A stretch of DNA of 64,000 nt, taken from Cytophagaceae bacterium (GTDB lineage: Bacteria; Bacteroidota; Bacteroidia; Cytophagales; Spirosomataceae). Where the stretch lies: positions 1 to 64,000 of the forward strand of contig CANFVE010000011.1 of NCBI GenBank assembly GCA_947450365.1, read 5' to 3'. Shown piece after piece: positions 1 to 8,716 of the stretch. The notes under the pieces were generated by a model, which made no database searches, was not told the DNA's origin, and saw only the letters and a program-made list of their open reading frames with translations. Both the position numbers and the translations under genes were made by a program. Position 1 is the first letter of the stretch, and each line of letters opens with the position of its first letter.

Positions 1-1801
1 CTTGACCCGATAAACGAACCGCTTTCCCCTCCACTAAAAGAGAACCATAGGCCAACAACTCCGCCGTCGCCCAATTCAATTCCCCCTTCTCAAAAAACAC
101 CTTACGATCCGCAATTACCTTTTCAATCTGCTTCAATGCCGCAAAACCCGGCGGCAAGGTCGTCATCGCATTCGCTACCTGATCCACCACCGACTTCGAA
201 ATCGCTGTTTTGGGCGATTGATCAAAATCCGTTTCGTTCGAATAGCGTAACTCCGACCATGCATTATCTAATTTCAAAGGCATATAGGGCGGACGTACTT
301 TTTGTTTAACCAAATCCAAACGCGCTTGTAATTCCGCCTTAAACTCAGCATCCATTTGCTCCGCTAATTTCGCCTCGATCTCTCCTTGCTTAATTAATTT
401 TTGAATATAAATCTCCCGTGGATTCGGGTGATTCGCGATATTCGCATACAAGGTCGGCTGCGTAAAACGTGGCTCATCTGATTCATTATGCCCATTTCTC
501 CGGTAACATACCATGTCCACGAACACATCCCGACCAAATTCCTGGCGGAACTCCGCCGCAATCCGAGACACAAAAACCACCGCCTCTGGATCATCTCCAT
601 TTACGTGAAAGACCGGCGCATCGATAATCTTCGCCACATCCGTACAATATATCGCGGACCGTGCATCTTCGAAATCCGTGGTAAATCCCACTTGGTTATT
701 GATCACAAAATGAATCGTACCACCCGTCGAATAGCCCTTCAACTTTGCCATTTGCGTCACCTCATACACAATTCCCTGACCAGCCACCGCCGCATCGCCA
801 TGAATTAAAATCGGCAATACTTTGGAATAATCACCGGCATAATGCGCATCGGCACTCGCCCGACAAAAGCCTTCCACTAGCGGATTTACCGCCTCTAAAT
901 GCGAAGGATTGGGTGCTAATTTCAACGAAATTTCATTTCCATTCGGCGAAATATGCTTCGACGAATAACCCAAATGGTATTTCACATCCCCATCCCCATG
1001 AATTTCATTCGGCACATTTCCCTCGAAACCATCAAAAATAGCTTCATAGGATTTGTGCATGATATTGGCTAATACGTTCAACCGACCCCGGTGCGCCATC
1101 CCAATCATCGCCTCTTGCACCCCTAAATCCGCTGATTTATTAATGATCGCATCCAAGCCCGCAATGGTCGACTCCCCTCCTTCTAAACCAAACCGTTTTT
1201 GACCCAAATACTTCGTGCCTAAAAAATTCTCAAACACGACCGCCTCGTTCAACTTCTCTAAAATATGCTTCTTCTTTTCTAATGTCGGGTTAAAGGACAA
1301 TGCCTCTTTCTCGATCTTATTGCGCAACCATTCTTTGATATTAACCTCCCGAATGTAGGAATACTCAAATCCGATGGTCCCCGCATAAATTTTATGCAAA
1401 GCATCCTGAATCGTCCGCAAGGTCGCTGGACCAATGCCCAAAAACGCACCCGCCTGGAAAACCGTGTCTAAATCCGCATCGCTTAAGGAATAATCGGTGA
1501 TGGCCAAACGCGGTTGGCGATCCTTCCGCTCCCGCACGGGATTGGTTTTAGAAAGTAGATGTCCCCGAGAACGAAAGGCCTTGATTAAACTAATCACAGA
1601 CATTTCTTTTTGCACATGGGCAGAATCTGCACTGGCTGATGGAGCGGACGCCTGGTCGGCCAACCAAACCTGTGAAAAATCAAAGCCCTTGAAAAAATCT
1701 CTCCAAGAAGAATCTACCGAATTGGGGTCTTTTTGATATGCATCATACAAGTCGGCAATGACCTGTGTATCCGCATTCGCAACGTAGGAAAATGGATCCA
1801 T
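1..1801 (-). CDS. sucA: 2-oxoglutarate dehydrogenase E1 component, N-terminal 600 residues (runs off left edge)
   Basis: Thiamine-diphosphate E1 subunit of the 2-oxoglutarate dehydrogenase complex, which decarboxylates 2-oxoglutarate in the TCA cycle in the cytoplasm. The reading frame is open from an ATG at 1801 to base 1. The N-terminus carries the family start (MDPFSYVANADTQVIADLYD) with the E2-binding DSSWRDFF segment. Further on are LIHGDAAVAGQG, the cofactor-binding GDDPEAV and YRRNGHNESDEP, and near the window edge ELNWATAELLAYGSLL. Full-length homologues are above 900 residues, so about a third is missing beyond the edge, where the E2 gene would be expected. The 225 bp upstream (1802-2026) are AT-rich, hold no gene, and show no clear promoter match. 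Identification is very secure. Confidence 0.96.
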   Translation of the reverse strand, partial: MDPFSYVANADTQVIADLYDAYQKDPNSVDSSWRDFFKGFDFSQVWLADQASAPSASADSAHVQKEMSVISLIKAFRSRGHLLSKTNPVRERKDRQPRLAITDYSLSDADLDTVFQAGAFLGIGPATLRTIQDALHKIYAGTIGFEYSYIREVNIKEWLRNKIEKEALSFNPTLEKKKHILEKLNEAVVFENFLGTKYLGQKRFGLEGGESTIAGLDAIINKSADLGVQEAMIGMAHRGRLNVLANIMHKSYEAIFDGFEGNVPNEIHGDGDVKYHLGYSSKHISPNGNEISLKLAPNPSHLEAVNPLVEGFCRASADAHYAGDYSKVLPILIHGDAAVAGQGIVYEVTQMAKLKGYSTGGTIHFVINNQVGFTTDFEDARSAIYCTDVAKIIDAPVFHVNGDDPEAVVFVSRIAAEFRQEFGRDVFVDMVCYRRNGHNESDEPRFTQPTLYANIANHPNPREIYIQKLIKQGEIEAKLAEQMDAEFKAELQARLDLVKQKVRPPYMPLKLDNAWSELRYSNETDFDQSPKTAISKSVVDQVANAMTTLPPGFAALKQIEKVIADRKVFFEKGELNWATAELLAYGSLLVEGKAVRLSGQ

Positions 1802-2026
1802 ATTTTGTTATTCGCAGACAAAAAGCCCACGAAATGTTTCAATGTTTTAAATTTTATTTTTAATCCGTCTCTGATTCAAAAATCTTCGCAATTTACGATA
1901 AGGATACGGATTTTTACTAATCAAGCGACAAATTTCTATGGAAAAAATACCATTTAAAATAGGGCTTAATTTTTCTTTATTTATTTCAATTATATCATCT
2001 TAAAGTCAAAAAATATTCAAACATAC

Positions 2027-2989
2027 TCATGGTCGGAAGGCGGCTAATTTCCCATTCCCCACATCGAGCGAATATCGAATGTAAATTTGATGATATCCAC
2101 TGGCCATGGTCGAGCTCGACGAGCTGCTCGAACCACTTAATCCAGCCGGGATGGTGGAGACGTATTGTCCCAAAAAATCATAGGCATAGCCCAATCGGAA
2201 ATTTTTCCCGAGGGGTACTTCTAGGCTTCCCAATAAGGCCTTATTGCCTAATTCCGAACCCGTGTTTTGCAACCATAGGCCAAAACCCAAGCGTTCCGCC
2301 CACCAAAAAACCGCTTGCGCATCCACCGCCACACCCTCCTCGGAAGATTGACGCATGAGCAATCCGATTTTTAAATGGTTTTGGTTCGCTAAATGAAAGA
2401 CATATTTGGCTTGCGCATACAGCGGAGCGCCATATCCACCGACCGGATTTGAGGAAATCGTCGGTGCACTTAGTTCCATACTCAAATCTTCCTTTTGATA
2501 TTTTAATCCAAGTCCAAAACTTGTACGAAACTCGCTGCTGCCATTTTTTCCTAAAATGGGATACTGATTCAGCCCTACATTCGCACCGAGCCGAATATCG
2601 TTTCCTCGGCCCCAACGAAAAGATTTAGCTCCCACTACCGCCAAACCTAAATTGGAAGATACCCCCATGGCACTGGCGAAAGATTGATCCGTATTATACC
2701 CTAGAAAACCGAGTCCCCAAGATTCGGCATGGATGGGCATGTCCAAGGAAAAATATTGTTGGGAAGAGGTTAAGGCCCCCAAGGTCTGAATCAAGGGCTT
2801 TTTGCGAAATAAGCCAGTCGTAGTCAAAATCCCCTGCGATCCTGCTTCAGCCGGATTAATTGCCAAAGGCATAAAGGGATACATCATGCGTAGGGATTCC
2901 TGTTGGGCCATTAATTCCACACTACCTAGGCAAAATACGGTGAAGGTAAGTCGGAGGAAATATTTACTGACAATATGGCATTTTCCCAT
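2027..2989 (-). CDS. PorP/SprF family type IX secretion system membrane protein
   Basis: 320-residue predicted outer-membrane beta-barrel of the PorP/SprF family, which in Bacteroidota accompanies type IX secretion and gliding. A signal peptide ends near residue 28 (VELMAQQ). The family opening follows (RMMYPFMPLAINPAEAG), then regularly spaced amphipathic strands and a YIRYSLDV strand near the C-terminus. An extracellular-loop-like run of seven serines interrupts the barrel near residue 290. Paralogues are numerous in this phylum and many sit next to the secreted protein they anchor. Here the neighbours are sucA and htpG, so the partner is unknown. A promoter match lies in the divergent gap with htpG. 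Confidence 0.85.
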   Translation of the reverse strand: MGKCHIVSKYFLRLTFTVFCLGSVELMAQQESLRMMYPFMPLAINPAEAGSQGILTTTGLFRKKPLIQTLGALTSSQQYFSLDMPIHAESWGLGFLGYNTDQSFASAMGVSSNLGLAVVGAKSFRWGRGNDIRLGANVGLNQYPILGKNGSSEFRTSFGLGLKYQKEDLSMELSAPTISSNPVGGYGAPLYAQAKYVFHLANQNHLKIGLLMRQSSEEGVAVDAQAVFWWAERLGFGLWLQNTGSELGNKALLGSLEVPLGKNFRLGYAYDFLGQYVSTIPAGLSGSSSSSSSTMASGYHQIYIRYSLDVGNGKLAAFRP

Positions 2990-3020
2990 AGGCTTGGAAA
3001 TGAATTTGTTGTAGGGGCAC

Positions 3021-3049
3021 CAAATTTAAGATTTTTAATAGCAATTCAA
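3021..3049 (-). promoter_or_regulatory. Candidate Bacteroidota promoter for the porP-like gene
   Basis: Read on the minus strand this is TTG, an 18-base spacer, then TAAATTTG, an exact TAnnTTTG element. It ends about 30 bp before the porP-like ATG. It overlaps the htpG leader and comes within two bases of the htpG start codon, so the two divergent genes may compete. Confidence 0.45.
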
Positions 3050-3050
3050 T

Positions 3051-4868
3051 ATGAAAGAAACAGGTAACATCTCCATTCACACCGAGAACATTTTTCCCAT
3101 CATCAAGAAATTTCTTTATTCGGACCACGAGATTTTCCTTCGTGAGTTAGTTTCCAACGCCGTAGATGCCACTCAAAAAATTAAGCGATTAAGCTCCATT
3201 GGCGAATTCAATGGCGAACTTGGCGAGTTAAAAGTCAAAGTCGATTTCGACGCCAAAGCCAAAACCATCACCATTTCAGATAACGGAATCGGGATGACGG
3301 CGGAGGAAATCAAAAAATACATTAATCAAATTGCCTTTTCAGGGGCCACTGAATTTGTTGAAAAATACAAAGACCAAGGCGACGACAAAGGCATCATCGG
3401 ACATTTTGGCCTTGGTTTCTATTCCGCATTTATGGTGGCCAAGGAAGTGGAAATCATTTCCAAATCCTACCAAGAAGGGGCTGAGGCGGCTCGTTGGACC
3501 TGCGACGGTTCAACCGAATACAGCATCGGAACAGCCAAGAAAAAAACACGTGGTACGGACATCATCCTCCACATCGCCGAGGACTCTGAGGAGTTTTTGG
3601 AGGAATATAAATTAAAATCGATCCTTGAGAAATATGGCAAATTCCTGCCCGTGGAAATCGAGTTTAAAGACAAAGTAATTAATAATCCGTCTCCCCTTTG
3701 GACAAAATCGCCGTCGGAATTAAGCGATGAGGATTATTTGAAATTCTACGAGGAATTGTATCCATTCCAGGAAAAACCCTTGTTCTGGATTCATTTGAAT
3801 GTGGATTATCCGTTCAACCTAACCGGGGTCTTGTATTTCCCAAAGGTGAAAAACGAGATGCAATTGCAACGCGAAAAAATCTCTTTATACAGTCGCCAAG
3901 TCTTTATTACGGATGAGGTGAAGGATATTGTTCCGGAATTTTTGATGTTATTGCACGGGGTGATTGATTCCCCAGATATTCCGTTAAATGTTTCGCGTAG
4001 TTTCTTGCAGGCGGATTCGAATGTGAAGAAAATCAATAGTTACATTACCAAAAAAGTTGCGGATAAATTACAAGAATTATTCAAATCAGACCGCCCGGCC
4101 TTTGAAGAGAAATTTGCTAACATCGGCCTATTCATCAAATATGGCATGATTTCCGATGAGAAATTCATGGAAAAAGCGAAGGATTTTTGTTTGTTACAGG
4201 AAACAACAAACAAATACTTCACGCTCGACGAGTACGCGGAACATGTACAAGCTGCCCAAACGGATAAAGATGGGAATAAGGTGTATTTATACACGACCGA
4301 CGAGCAATTGCAAGATGCCTTTATTCAATCTGCCACCAACAAAGGATATTCGGTATTGAAAATGGACAATATGATTGACAGCCATTTCATCAATGCCATG
4401 GAATCCAAAGTAGAAAAAACGCAATGGAAACGTGTGGATGCGGATGCCATTGATAAGTTAATCGATACCGGCATTCAATTAGAAGTGATTTTAAGTGATG
4501 CTCAAAAAGAAGTTGTCAAAAAAGTTTTCGAAGAAACCCTGAACGACAAGCAAAAGGTCGTGGCGGTGGAAGCGATGTCGCCGGATGAGTTACCTGCGAT
4601 TGTTACCCAAAACGAATTTATGCGTCGGATGGCAGATATGTCGAAAACCGGCGGTGGCGGCATGGGTATGTTTGGCGCGATGCCGAATACCTATAACATT
4701 ACGATCAATGCGAACCACCCGTTGATCAATAAATTAGCTGATTTAAGTTCGGAGGATGAACAAAAAGCATTAGCGAAACAAATCTCGGATTTGGCGCTAT
4801 TGAGCCAAAACTTGTTGACCGGCTCGGATTTAACCGCTTTCATCAAACGGACAGTGGATGGCTTTTAA
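3051..4868 (+). CDS. htpG: Chaperone HtpG (Hsp90)
   Basis: Cytoplasmic ATP-dependent Hsp90 chaperone, 605 residues, close to the usual bacterial length. The N-terminal GHKL ATPase shows the magnesium/ATP motif (ELVSNAVDATQK, residues about 27-38), DNGIGM and GHFGLGFYSAFMV. The middle domain contains the conserved SRSFLQ arginine region, and the C-terminal dimerisation domain follows after a glycine/methionine-rich stretch (GGGGMGMFG). The C-terminal part ends NHPLINKL...LTGSDLTAFIKR, as in other Cytophagales. It is a single-gene unit closed by the hairpin at 4943-4975. Confidence 0.97.
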   Translation: MKETGNISIHTENIFPIIKKFLYSDHEIFLRELVSNAVDATQKIKRLSSIGEFNGELGELKVKVDFDAKAKTITISDNGIGMTAEEIKKYINQIAFSGATEFVEKYKDQGDDKGIIGHFGLGFYSAFMVAKEVEIISKSYQEGAEAARWTCDGSTEYSIGTAKKKTRGTDIILHIAEDSEEFLEEYKLKSILEKYGKFLPVEIEFKDKVINNPSPLWTKSPSELSDEDYLKFYEELYPFQEKPLFWIHLNVDYPFNLTGVLYFPKVKNEMQLQREKISLYSRQVFITDEVKDIVPEFLMLLHGVIDSPDIPLNVSRSFLQADSNVKKINSYITKKVADKLQELFKSDRPAFEEKFANIGLFIKYGMISDEKFMEKAKDFCLLQETTNKYFTLDEYAEHVQAAQTDKDGNKVYLYTTDEQLQDAFIQSATNKGYSVLKMDNMIDSHFINAMESKVEKTQWKRVDADAIDKLIDTGIQLEVILSDAQKEVVKKVFEETLNDKQKVVAVEAMSPDELPAIVTQNEFMRRMADMSKTGGGGMGMFGAMPNTYNITINANHPLINKLADLSSEDEQKALAKQISDLALLSQNLLTGSDLTAFIKRTVDGF

Positions 4869-4942
4869 GGGAATCGCAGGTTTATCCACATGGATAAGAC
4901 AAACGTTGGATCGATTTTAATAGATTATCAATCTGATGTGAA

Positions 4943-4975
4943 TCAAAAAAGACGCCTTTAGGGCGTCTTTTTTGA
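4943..4975. terminator. Bidirectional intrinsic terminator
   Basis: Perfect hairpin with arms TCAAAAAAGACGCC and GGCGTCTTTTTTGA around a short loop, with T runs on both strands. It sits between convergent htpG and the sorting-domain gene and can serve both. Confidence 0.9.
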
Positions 4976-5065
4976 TGATTATAGAGAATATTTCCCAGGA
5001 GTGAATAAATCCAGCAACTTGAATTTTCGTATCACCTGATCGTTGGGATCGAAACAATCAAATGA

Positions 5066-5431
5066 TTACATTTTTCGGACGATCAACTTTTTGGTTACAA
5101 CCGAGCGACCGTCGATTTCCAATTGATATACATACATTCCACTATTAAAATCGCGTAGGTAAATGCGCACGTTTCGTTGGTCTTTTTCCAACACCACATC
5201 TTTAACCTCTTGCCCCAAGATGTTATAAAAAACAATTTTCACTTCTCGAACTGGCGCGGTGATGTGGAAATCGATGTCGACAAACTCAGTGGCGGGATTG
5301 GGATACAAATGCGACACTTGGATACGATCGCCCGAATACAAATAGTTCTCTGATTTAAATGCAAAGGAAACGCTCGCCAGGAAGGCAAGCATGCAAATCA
5401 AGAAATTAAATTTTCGTGAACGTAAAAACAT
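5066..5431 (-). CDS. Minimal secreted protein consisting almost only of a type IX sorting domain
   Basis: 121 residues. A signal peptide (about residues 1-25, ending SFAFKS) and a 12-residue linker lead straight into a type A sorting domain: HLYPNPATEFVDI, FYNILGQEV, then SGMYVYQLEIDG and the closing TKKLIVRK. In this family the domain is normally a C-terminal tag of about 80 residues that routes a large cargo through the type IX system. Here there is practically no cargo. It could be a decapitated remnant of a larger exoprotein, or a real small surface protein. The frame is intact and carries its own start, so it is called a gene. Confidence 0.8.
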   Translation of the reverse strand: MFLRSRKFNFLICMLAFLASVSFAFKSENYLYSGDRIQVSHLYPNPATEFVDIDFHITAPVREVKIVFYNILGQEVKDVVLEKDQRNVRIYLRDFNSGMYVYQLEIDGRSVVTKKLIVRKM

Positions 5432-5512
5432 AGGTCGAAATTACATCTAATTTCCATTCGACTACCACGAAAATGGGCAAAGGCCCTAATTTCAATGACA
5501 AAAGGGCAAATT

Positions 5513-7045
5513 TTAAGGTTTTTTAACAGTTGGTGGGGTAGCCACACGCTTTAAAATCATGTCCAAGGAGATTTTTTCAGGCAAACGCCAACGAAATCCG
5601 TCCAAGAACTGTAATTCTTCCTTCCACTCTTTGGGAGGTACAAATTTCGCTTCAGGTTTCGTGATGAAGGTGATTTTTTTGACCTTATTGTCGTCGAAAA
5701 ACAGATTCATTCGACTACATTCCACCCGATTCAGGCCAGTCGTCACTTTTTTGTCATCCATCACATGGTAGACACTTTCGCCGTTGCCTTCCACGTGCAC
5801 ATGTTCGAGTTCCGATTCATGGCCAAAGTACACCCAGATTTTTCGCCCTTTAATTTGGTTAAAATGCTCGACAGAATCCTTAGAAATTACAAAGGATTTC
5901 CCACGAAGGCGCATTTCCTTCAAGGTTTGATTTTGCAAAAACAGCGAAATGGAATCCGCTTGGGATTGCGAATCTTGGGTCCAAAGAATCGGTTTTTGGT
6001 AGAAATGAATAACCGAATCCCGGACGTCATAGCCGAGGGAATCGCATTTACCCGATAAATCCGATTTGTAGATTTGGACATTTTTATAAGCAAACAATCG
6101 GCGAATGGAATCCTGTTTATTGTTCAAAGAAACGAGCGTGTCCGCCGTCAAATACAGCGTATCTTTTTCCATGATGTTACGCATCAGCGCATGGCCATAG
6201 ACGCGCGTCAAACCCGTTTTTCCGGCATATCGCCCGTGATCACCGGTTAGAATCACCTTTTCTTTTTGGCTTAGAAATTCCACTCGGCCACGCGCCACCC
6301 CGATTTGCGTGGGGCTATCGTAAAAAAGCGTGTCGGCGGACAAAATATACTCGTCGGTTTTCGCGGTAGAACGCCCGGTAAAATTCGACACTTTGGTTTG
6401 TGTATTATAAAAACCAGCGGAAGTTAAAACCGTATCTTTTTTACTGATAATTTCAGTGGGGCAAATGAAAAAGGCTTCTTTGGAGGCCGTGTTGTAGCGC
6501 AGGGAATCGGCTTTGAGGGCGCCGCCGTCTTTGTCGAGGACACGCACTTTCTCTTTAAAAAGGAAGTTTTTGGTGACTGTATTATAAAATCCTTCCCGGC
6601 TGGTCAGCGTCGACTTTTTATCAATGATTTTCGCACCTGTATGGTAAATCGCCATGCGAGAATTTAGGTCATAATCCAGTTTATTGGTCGTCAAAATAAT
6701 CGTATGGTCGTCCAATTTCACGCGGCCGCTGACATAGGCCTGGCGGGTATCGCCGCTATACAAGGCGGAATCGCCGGTAATGGTTACGGTGTCGGCTTGG
6801 ATTATGCGGACGTGGCCGTAGGCTTCGACGTTATTGGTCGTACTATTTAAAACGGCTTGATCGCAACTGAGGGTTGTGGTACCTTGGCGCAGCAAAACAT
6901 GACCTAGGAGCTCCTTTCGCATGATTAATTCTTGTTGATAGCCCTTAAGACTATCGGCGCGGATCAATTCCACCTGGCTTTGTCCTTTGGATAAAAAGGA
7001 AAAAAGCAAAAGAAATAGGATTAATATGTTTGAATATAGCCGCAT
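5513..7045 (-). CDS. OstA/LptA-like organic-solvent-tolerance domain protein
   Basis: 510-residue exported protein with a signal peptide (FLLLFSFLSKGQSQ). It is built of repeated short beta strands of the OstA type: TLSCDQAVLNSTTNNVEAYGHV, DTVTITGDSALYSG, DYDLNSRMAIYHTGAKI and so on through about residue 330. Members of this family form the periplasmic beta-jellyroll bridge (LptA, N-terminal LptD) that carries lipopolysaccharide to the outer membrane. Bacteroidota commonly encode such a long OstA-like protein in addition to LptD. The role in LPS transport is inferred from the fold. It is divergent from tilS with only 57 bp between the two starts. Confidence 0.82.
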   Translation of the reverse strand: MRLYSNILILFLLLFSFLSKGQSQVELIRADSLKGYQQELIMRKELLGHVLLRQGTTTLSCDQAVLNSTTNNVEAYGHVRIIQADTVTITGDSALYSGDTRQAYVSGRVKLDDHTIILTTNKLDYDLNSRMAIYHTGAKIIDKKSTLTSREGFYNTVTKNFLFKEKVRVLDKDGGALKADSLRYNTASKEAFFICPTEIISKKDTVLTSAGFYNTQTKVSNFTGRSTAKTDEYILSADTLFYDSPTQIGVARGRVEFLSQKEKVILTGDHGRYAGKTGLTRVYGHALMRNIMEKDTLYLTADTLVSLNNKQDSIRRLFAYKNVQIYKSDLSGKCDSLGYDVRDSVIHFYQKPILWTQDSQSQADSISLFLQNQTLKEMRLRGKSFVISKDSVEHFNQIKGRKIWVYFGHESELEHVHVEGNGESVYHVMDDKKVTTGLNRVECSRMNLFFDDNKVKKITFITKPEAKFVPPKEWKEELQFLDGFRWRLPEKISLDMILKRVATPPTVKKP

Positions 7046-7102
7046 CTTGGAAGCGAATCATTAATTTCGCCTTGTCATTAGATCGCGCAATTTACCAATT
7101 TT

Positions 7103-8434
7103 ATGCTGGAAGATTTTATCAATTTTGTTCAAAAGGAGAATTTATTCCGTGCGGATGAAAAAATCCTTGTTGCGGTGAGTGGCGGGATGGATTCGATGGT
7201 GCTCTCGAAATTATTTTCGATGGCTAAATTTAATTTTGGCATTGCGCATGTGAATTTCAGTTTGCGGGGGGAGGAATCGTTGGCCGACGAGGTATTTGTA
7301 AAAAAATGGGCCAAAACATTAAAGGTTCCCTATTATTCCATCGTTTTCGATACGAAGGCGTTTGCGGAGAAGGAAAAATTATCGATACAGGTGGCGGCGC
7401 GGATGTTGCGCTATGCCTGGTTTGAGGAGATTCGGGTTGCTGAGGGTTATGCGTATATCGCCACGGCGCATCAGGCGATGGATCAGGCGGAAACGGTATT
7501 AATTAATTTGAGTCGGGGAACGGGAATTGCGGGATTTCATGGGATTCCGGTCAAAAATGGACATGTGATACGACCGATGGCTTTTGCATCGCAGGATGAT
7601 TTATTTGATTTTGTGGTGGCCCAAAAATTAACATGGCGGGAGGATTCTTCGAATGAGTCCACGAAATATGTGCGGAATTTTATTCGACATGAGATTATTC
7701 CAAAATTTGAGGAGATTAATCCGCAGTTTGAGCAGTCGGTGCTGGAAACGAGCCGGAAAATTCAAGGCATCGAGGCATGGATGCGGGAGGAGATGGCCTT
7801 GTGGAGGTCTCAACATGTACGATCCGACGCGGCTGGAAATATTTTTGTAGGTCTAGGCGAGTCTGCGTCAATTACAGCCAAAATGAGGGTGCTTTATGAG
7901 GCATTTTTGAAGGAATTTGATTTCACGTATGGCCAAATGGACCAATTGCTCAGCTTATCAGAGGAAAAAGTGGGGCAATTATTTGAGTCGCCTACGCATG
8001 TCATTAATCATGATCGGGGTCAATGGGTGATTTCGAGGAAATCCCAACACGATTTTCGGCCTATTTTAGTGCAGGAAGAGGATGAGGAAGTGAGAGTGGG
8101 ATCTCAAACGATGGAGATTTTCGTAGAGGAAAATGGACCAGATTATTCAGTGTCTACCTCGCCAAAAGTAGCCTGTGTGGACGCTGATGCATTGACTTTT
8201 CCTTTAGAGATTCGAAAATACCAGGAGGGTGATTGGTTTTGTCCGCTCGGAATGAACACCAAAAAATTGATTTCAGATTTTTTAACGGACCGCAAAGTAC
8301 CATTGCTCATCAAAAAAGAAACCTATCTATTATTGAGCAAAGGCTCAGTCGTATGGGTAATGGGTCATCGGATCGATAATCGCTTCAAAGTAAGTGACAA
8401 AACCGAAACGGTAATGGTTTTCACGCTGCCCTAG
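7103..8434 (+). CDS. tilS: tRNA(Ile)-lysidine synthetase
   Basis: Converts the wobble cytidine of the AUA-reading tRNA-Ile to lysidine using ATP and lysine. The 443-residue protein has the PP-loop motif SGGMDSM near residues 29-35, the HVNFSLRGEESLADE segment, and ATAHQAMDQAETVLINLSRGTG, all typical of TilS. The C-terminal TilS_C substrate domain is present (RKYQEGDWFCPLGM, KKLISDFLTDRKVP). It is an essential decoding enzyme and probably monocistronic. Its TAG stop codon lies inside the first copy of the CTAGCTTTGG repeat that follows. Confidence 0.95.
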   Translation: MLEDFINFVQKENLFRADEKILVAVSGGMDSMVLSKLFSMAKFNFGIAHVNFSLRGEESLADEVFVKKWAKTLKVPYYSIVFDTKAFAEKEKLSIQVAARMLRYAWFEEIRVAEGYAYIATAHQAMDQAETVLINLSRGTGIAGFHGIPVKNGHVIRPMAFASQDDLFDFVVAQKLTWREDSSNESTKYVRNFIRHEIIPKFEEINPQFEQSVLETSRKIQGIEAWMREEMALWRSQHVRSDAAGNIFVGLGESASITAKMRVLYEAFLKEFDFTYGQMDQLLSLSEEKVGQLFESPTHVINHDRGQWVISRKSQHDFRPILVQEEDEEVRVGSQTMEIFVEENGPDYSVSTSPKVACVDADALTFPLEIRKYQEGDWFCPLGMNTKKLISDFLTDRKVPLLIKKETYLLLSKGSVVWVMGHRIDNRFKVSDKTETVMVFTLP

Positions 8435-8676
8435 CTTTGGTAATCCACTTATCTGTTGTCAATCCCCCACCTAGCTTTGGCCCCAGCCTAGCTTTGGCAA
8501 TCCTTGCCGGTTTGCCAAAGCTAAGCCTCAAAAATTAAATATCATGGAATAAAACTGATATTCGACTTGATTATTTTTCGAAGTATTTATTCTGAAATAG
8601 AAAAGCAAGGATTGTTAAACCTAAAATAGGCTGGCGATTGCTAGCTTTGGCAAACCGGCTAGGATTGCCAAAGCTA
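8431..8676. repeat. REP-like palindromic elements, two inverted hairpins plus partial copies
   Basis: The 282-bp gap between tilS and porD contains CTAGCTTTGG four times (8431, 8471, 8488, 8641). Two full hairpins are formed: 8489-8523 and 8642-8676, each with 12-bp perfect arms TAGCTTTGGCAA / TTGCCAAAGCTA and an 11-base loop. The second loop is the reverse complement of the first with one mismatch, so the elements are inverted relative to each other, 118 bp apart. The intervening sequence is AT-rich with no gene. The core CTTTGGCAATCCTT...TTTGCCAAAG recurs at 20689-20920. Confidence 0.85.
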
Positions 8677-8716
8677 AAGGGGAAAAACGACATTTCAAGT
8701 TAAAAAATTGATAATC

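Noticed and set aside
488-1736. Plus-strand reading frames of 79-106 codons in the left region
   Set aside because: They lie antisense to the sucA frame, which has strong E1 motifs. Their translations are low-complexity and rich in His, Pro and Arg.
2100-2140. Serine repeat in the porP-like gene as a phase-variation tract
   Set aside because: The codons are mixed (AGC, TCG, TCT types) rather than a pure simple repeat, so slippage is unlikely.
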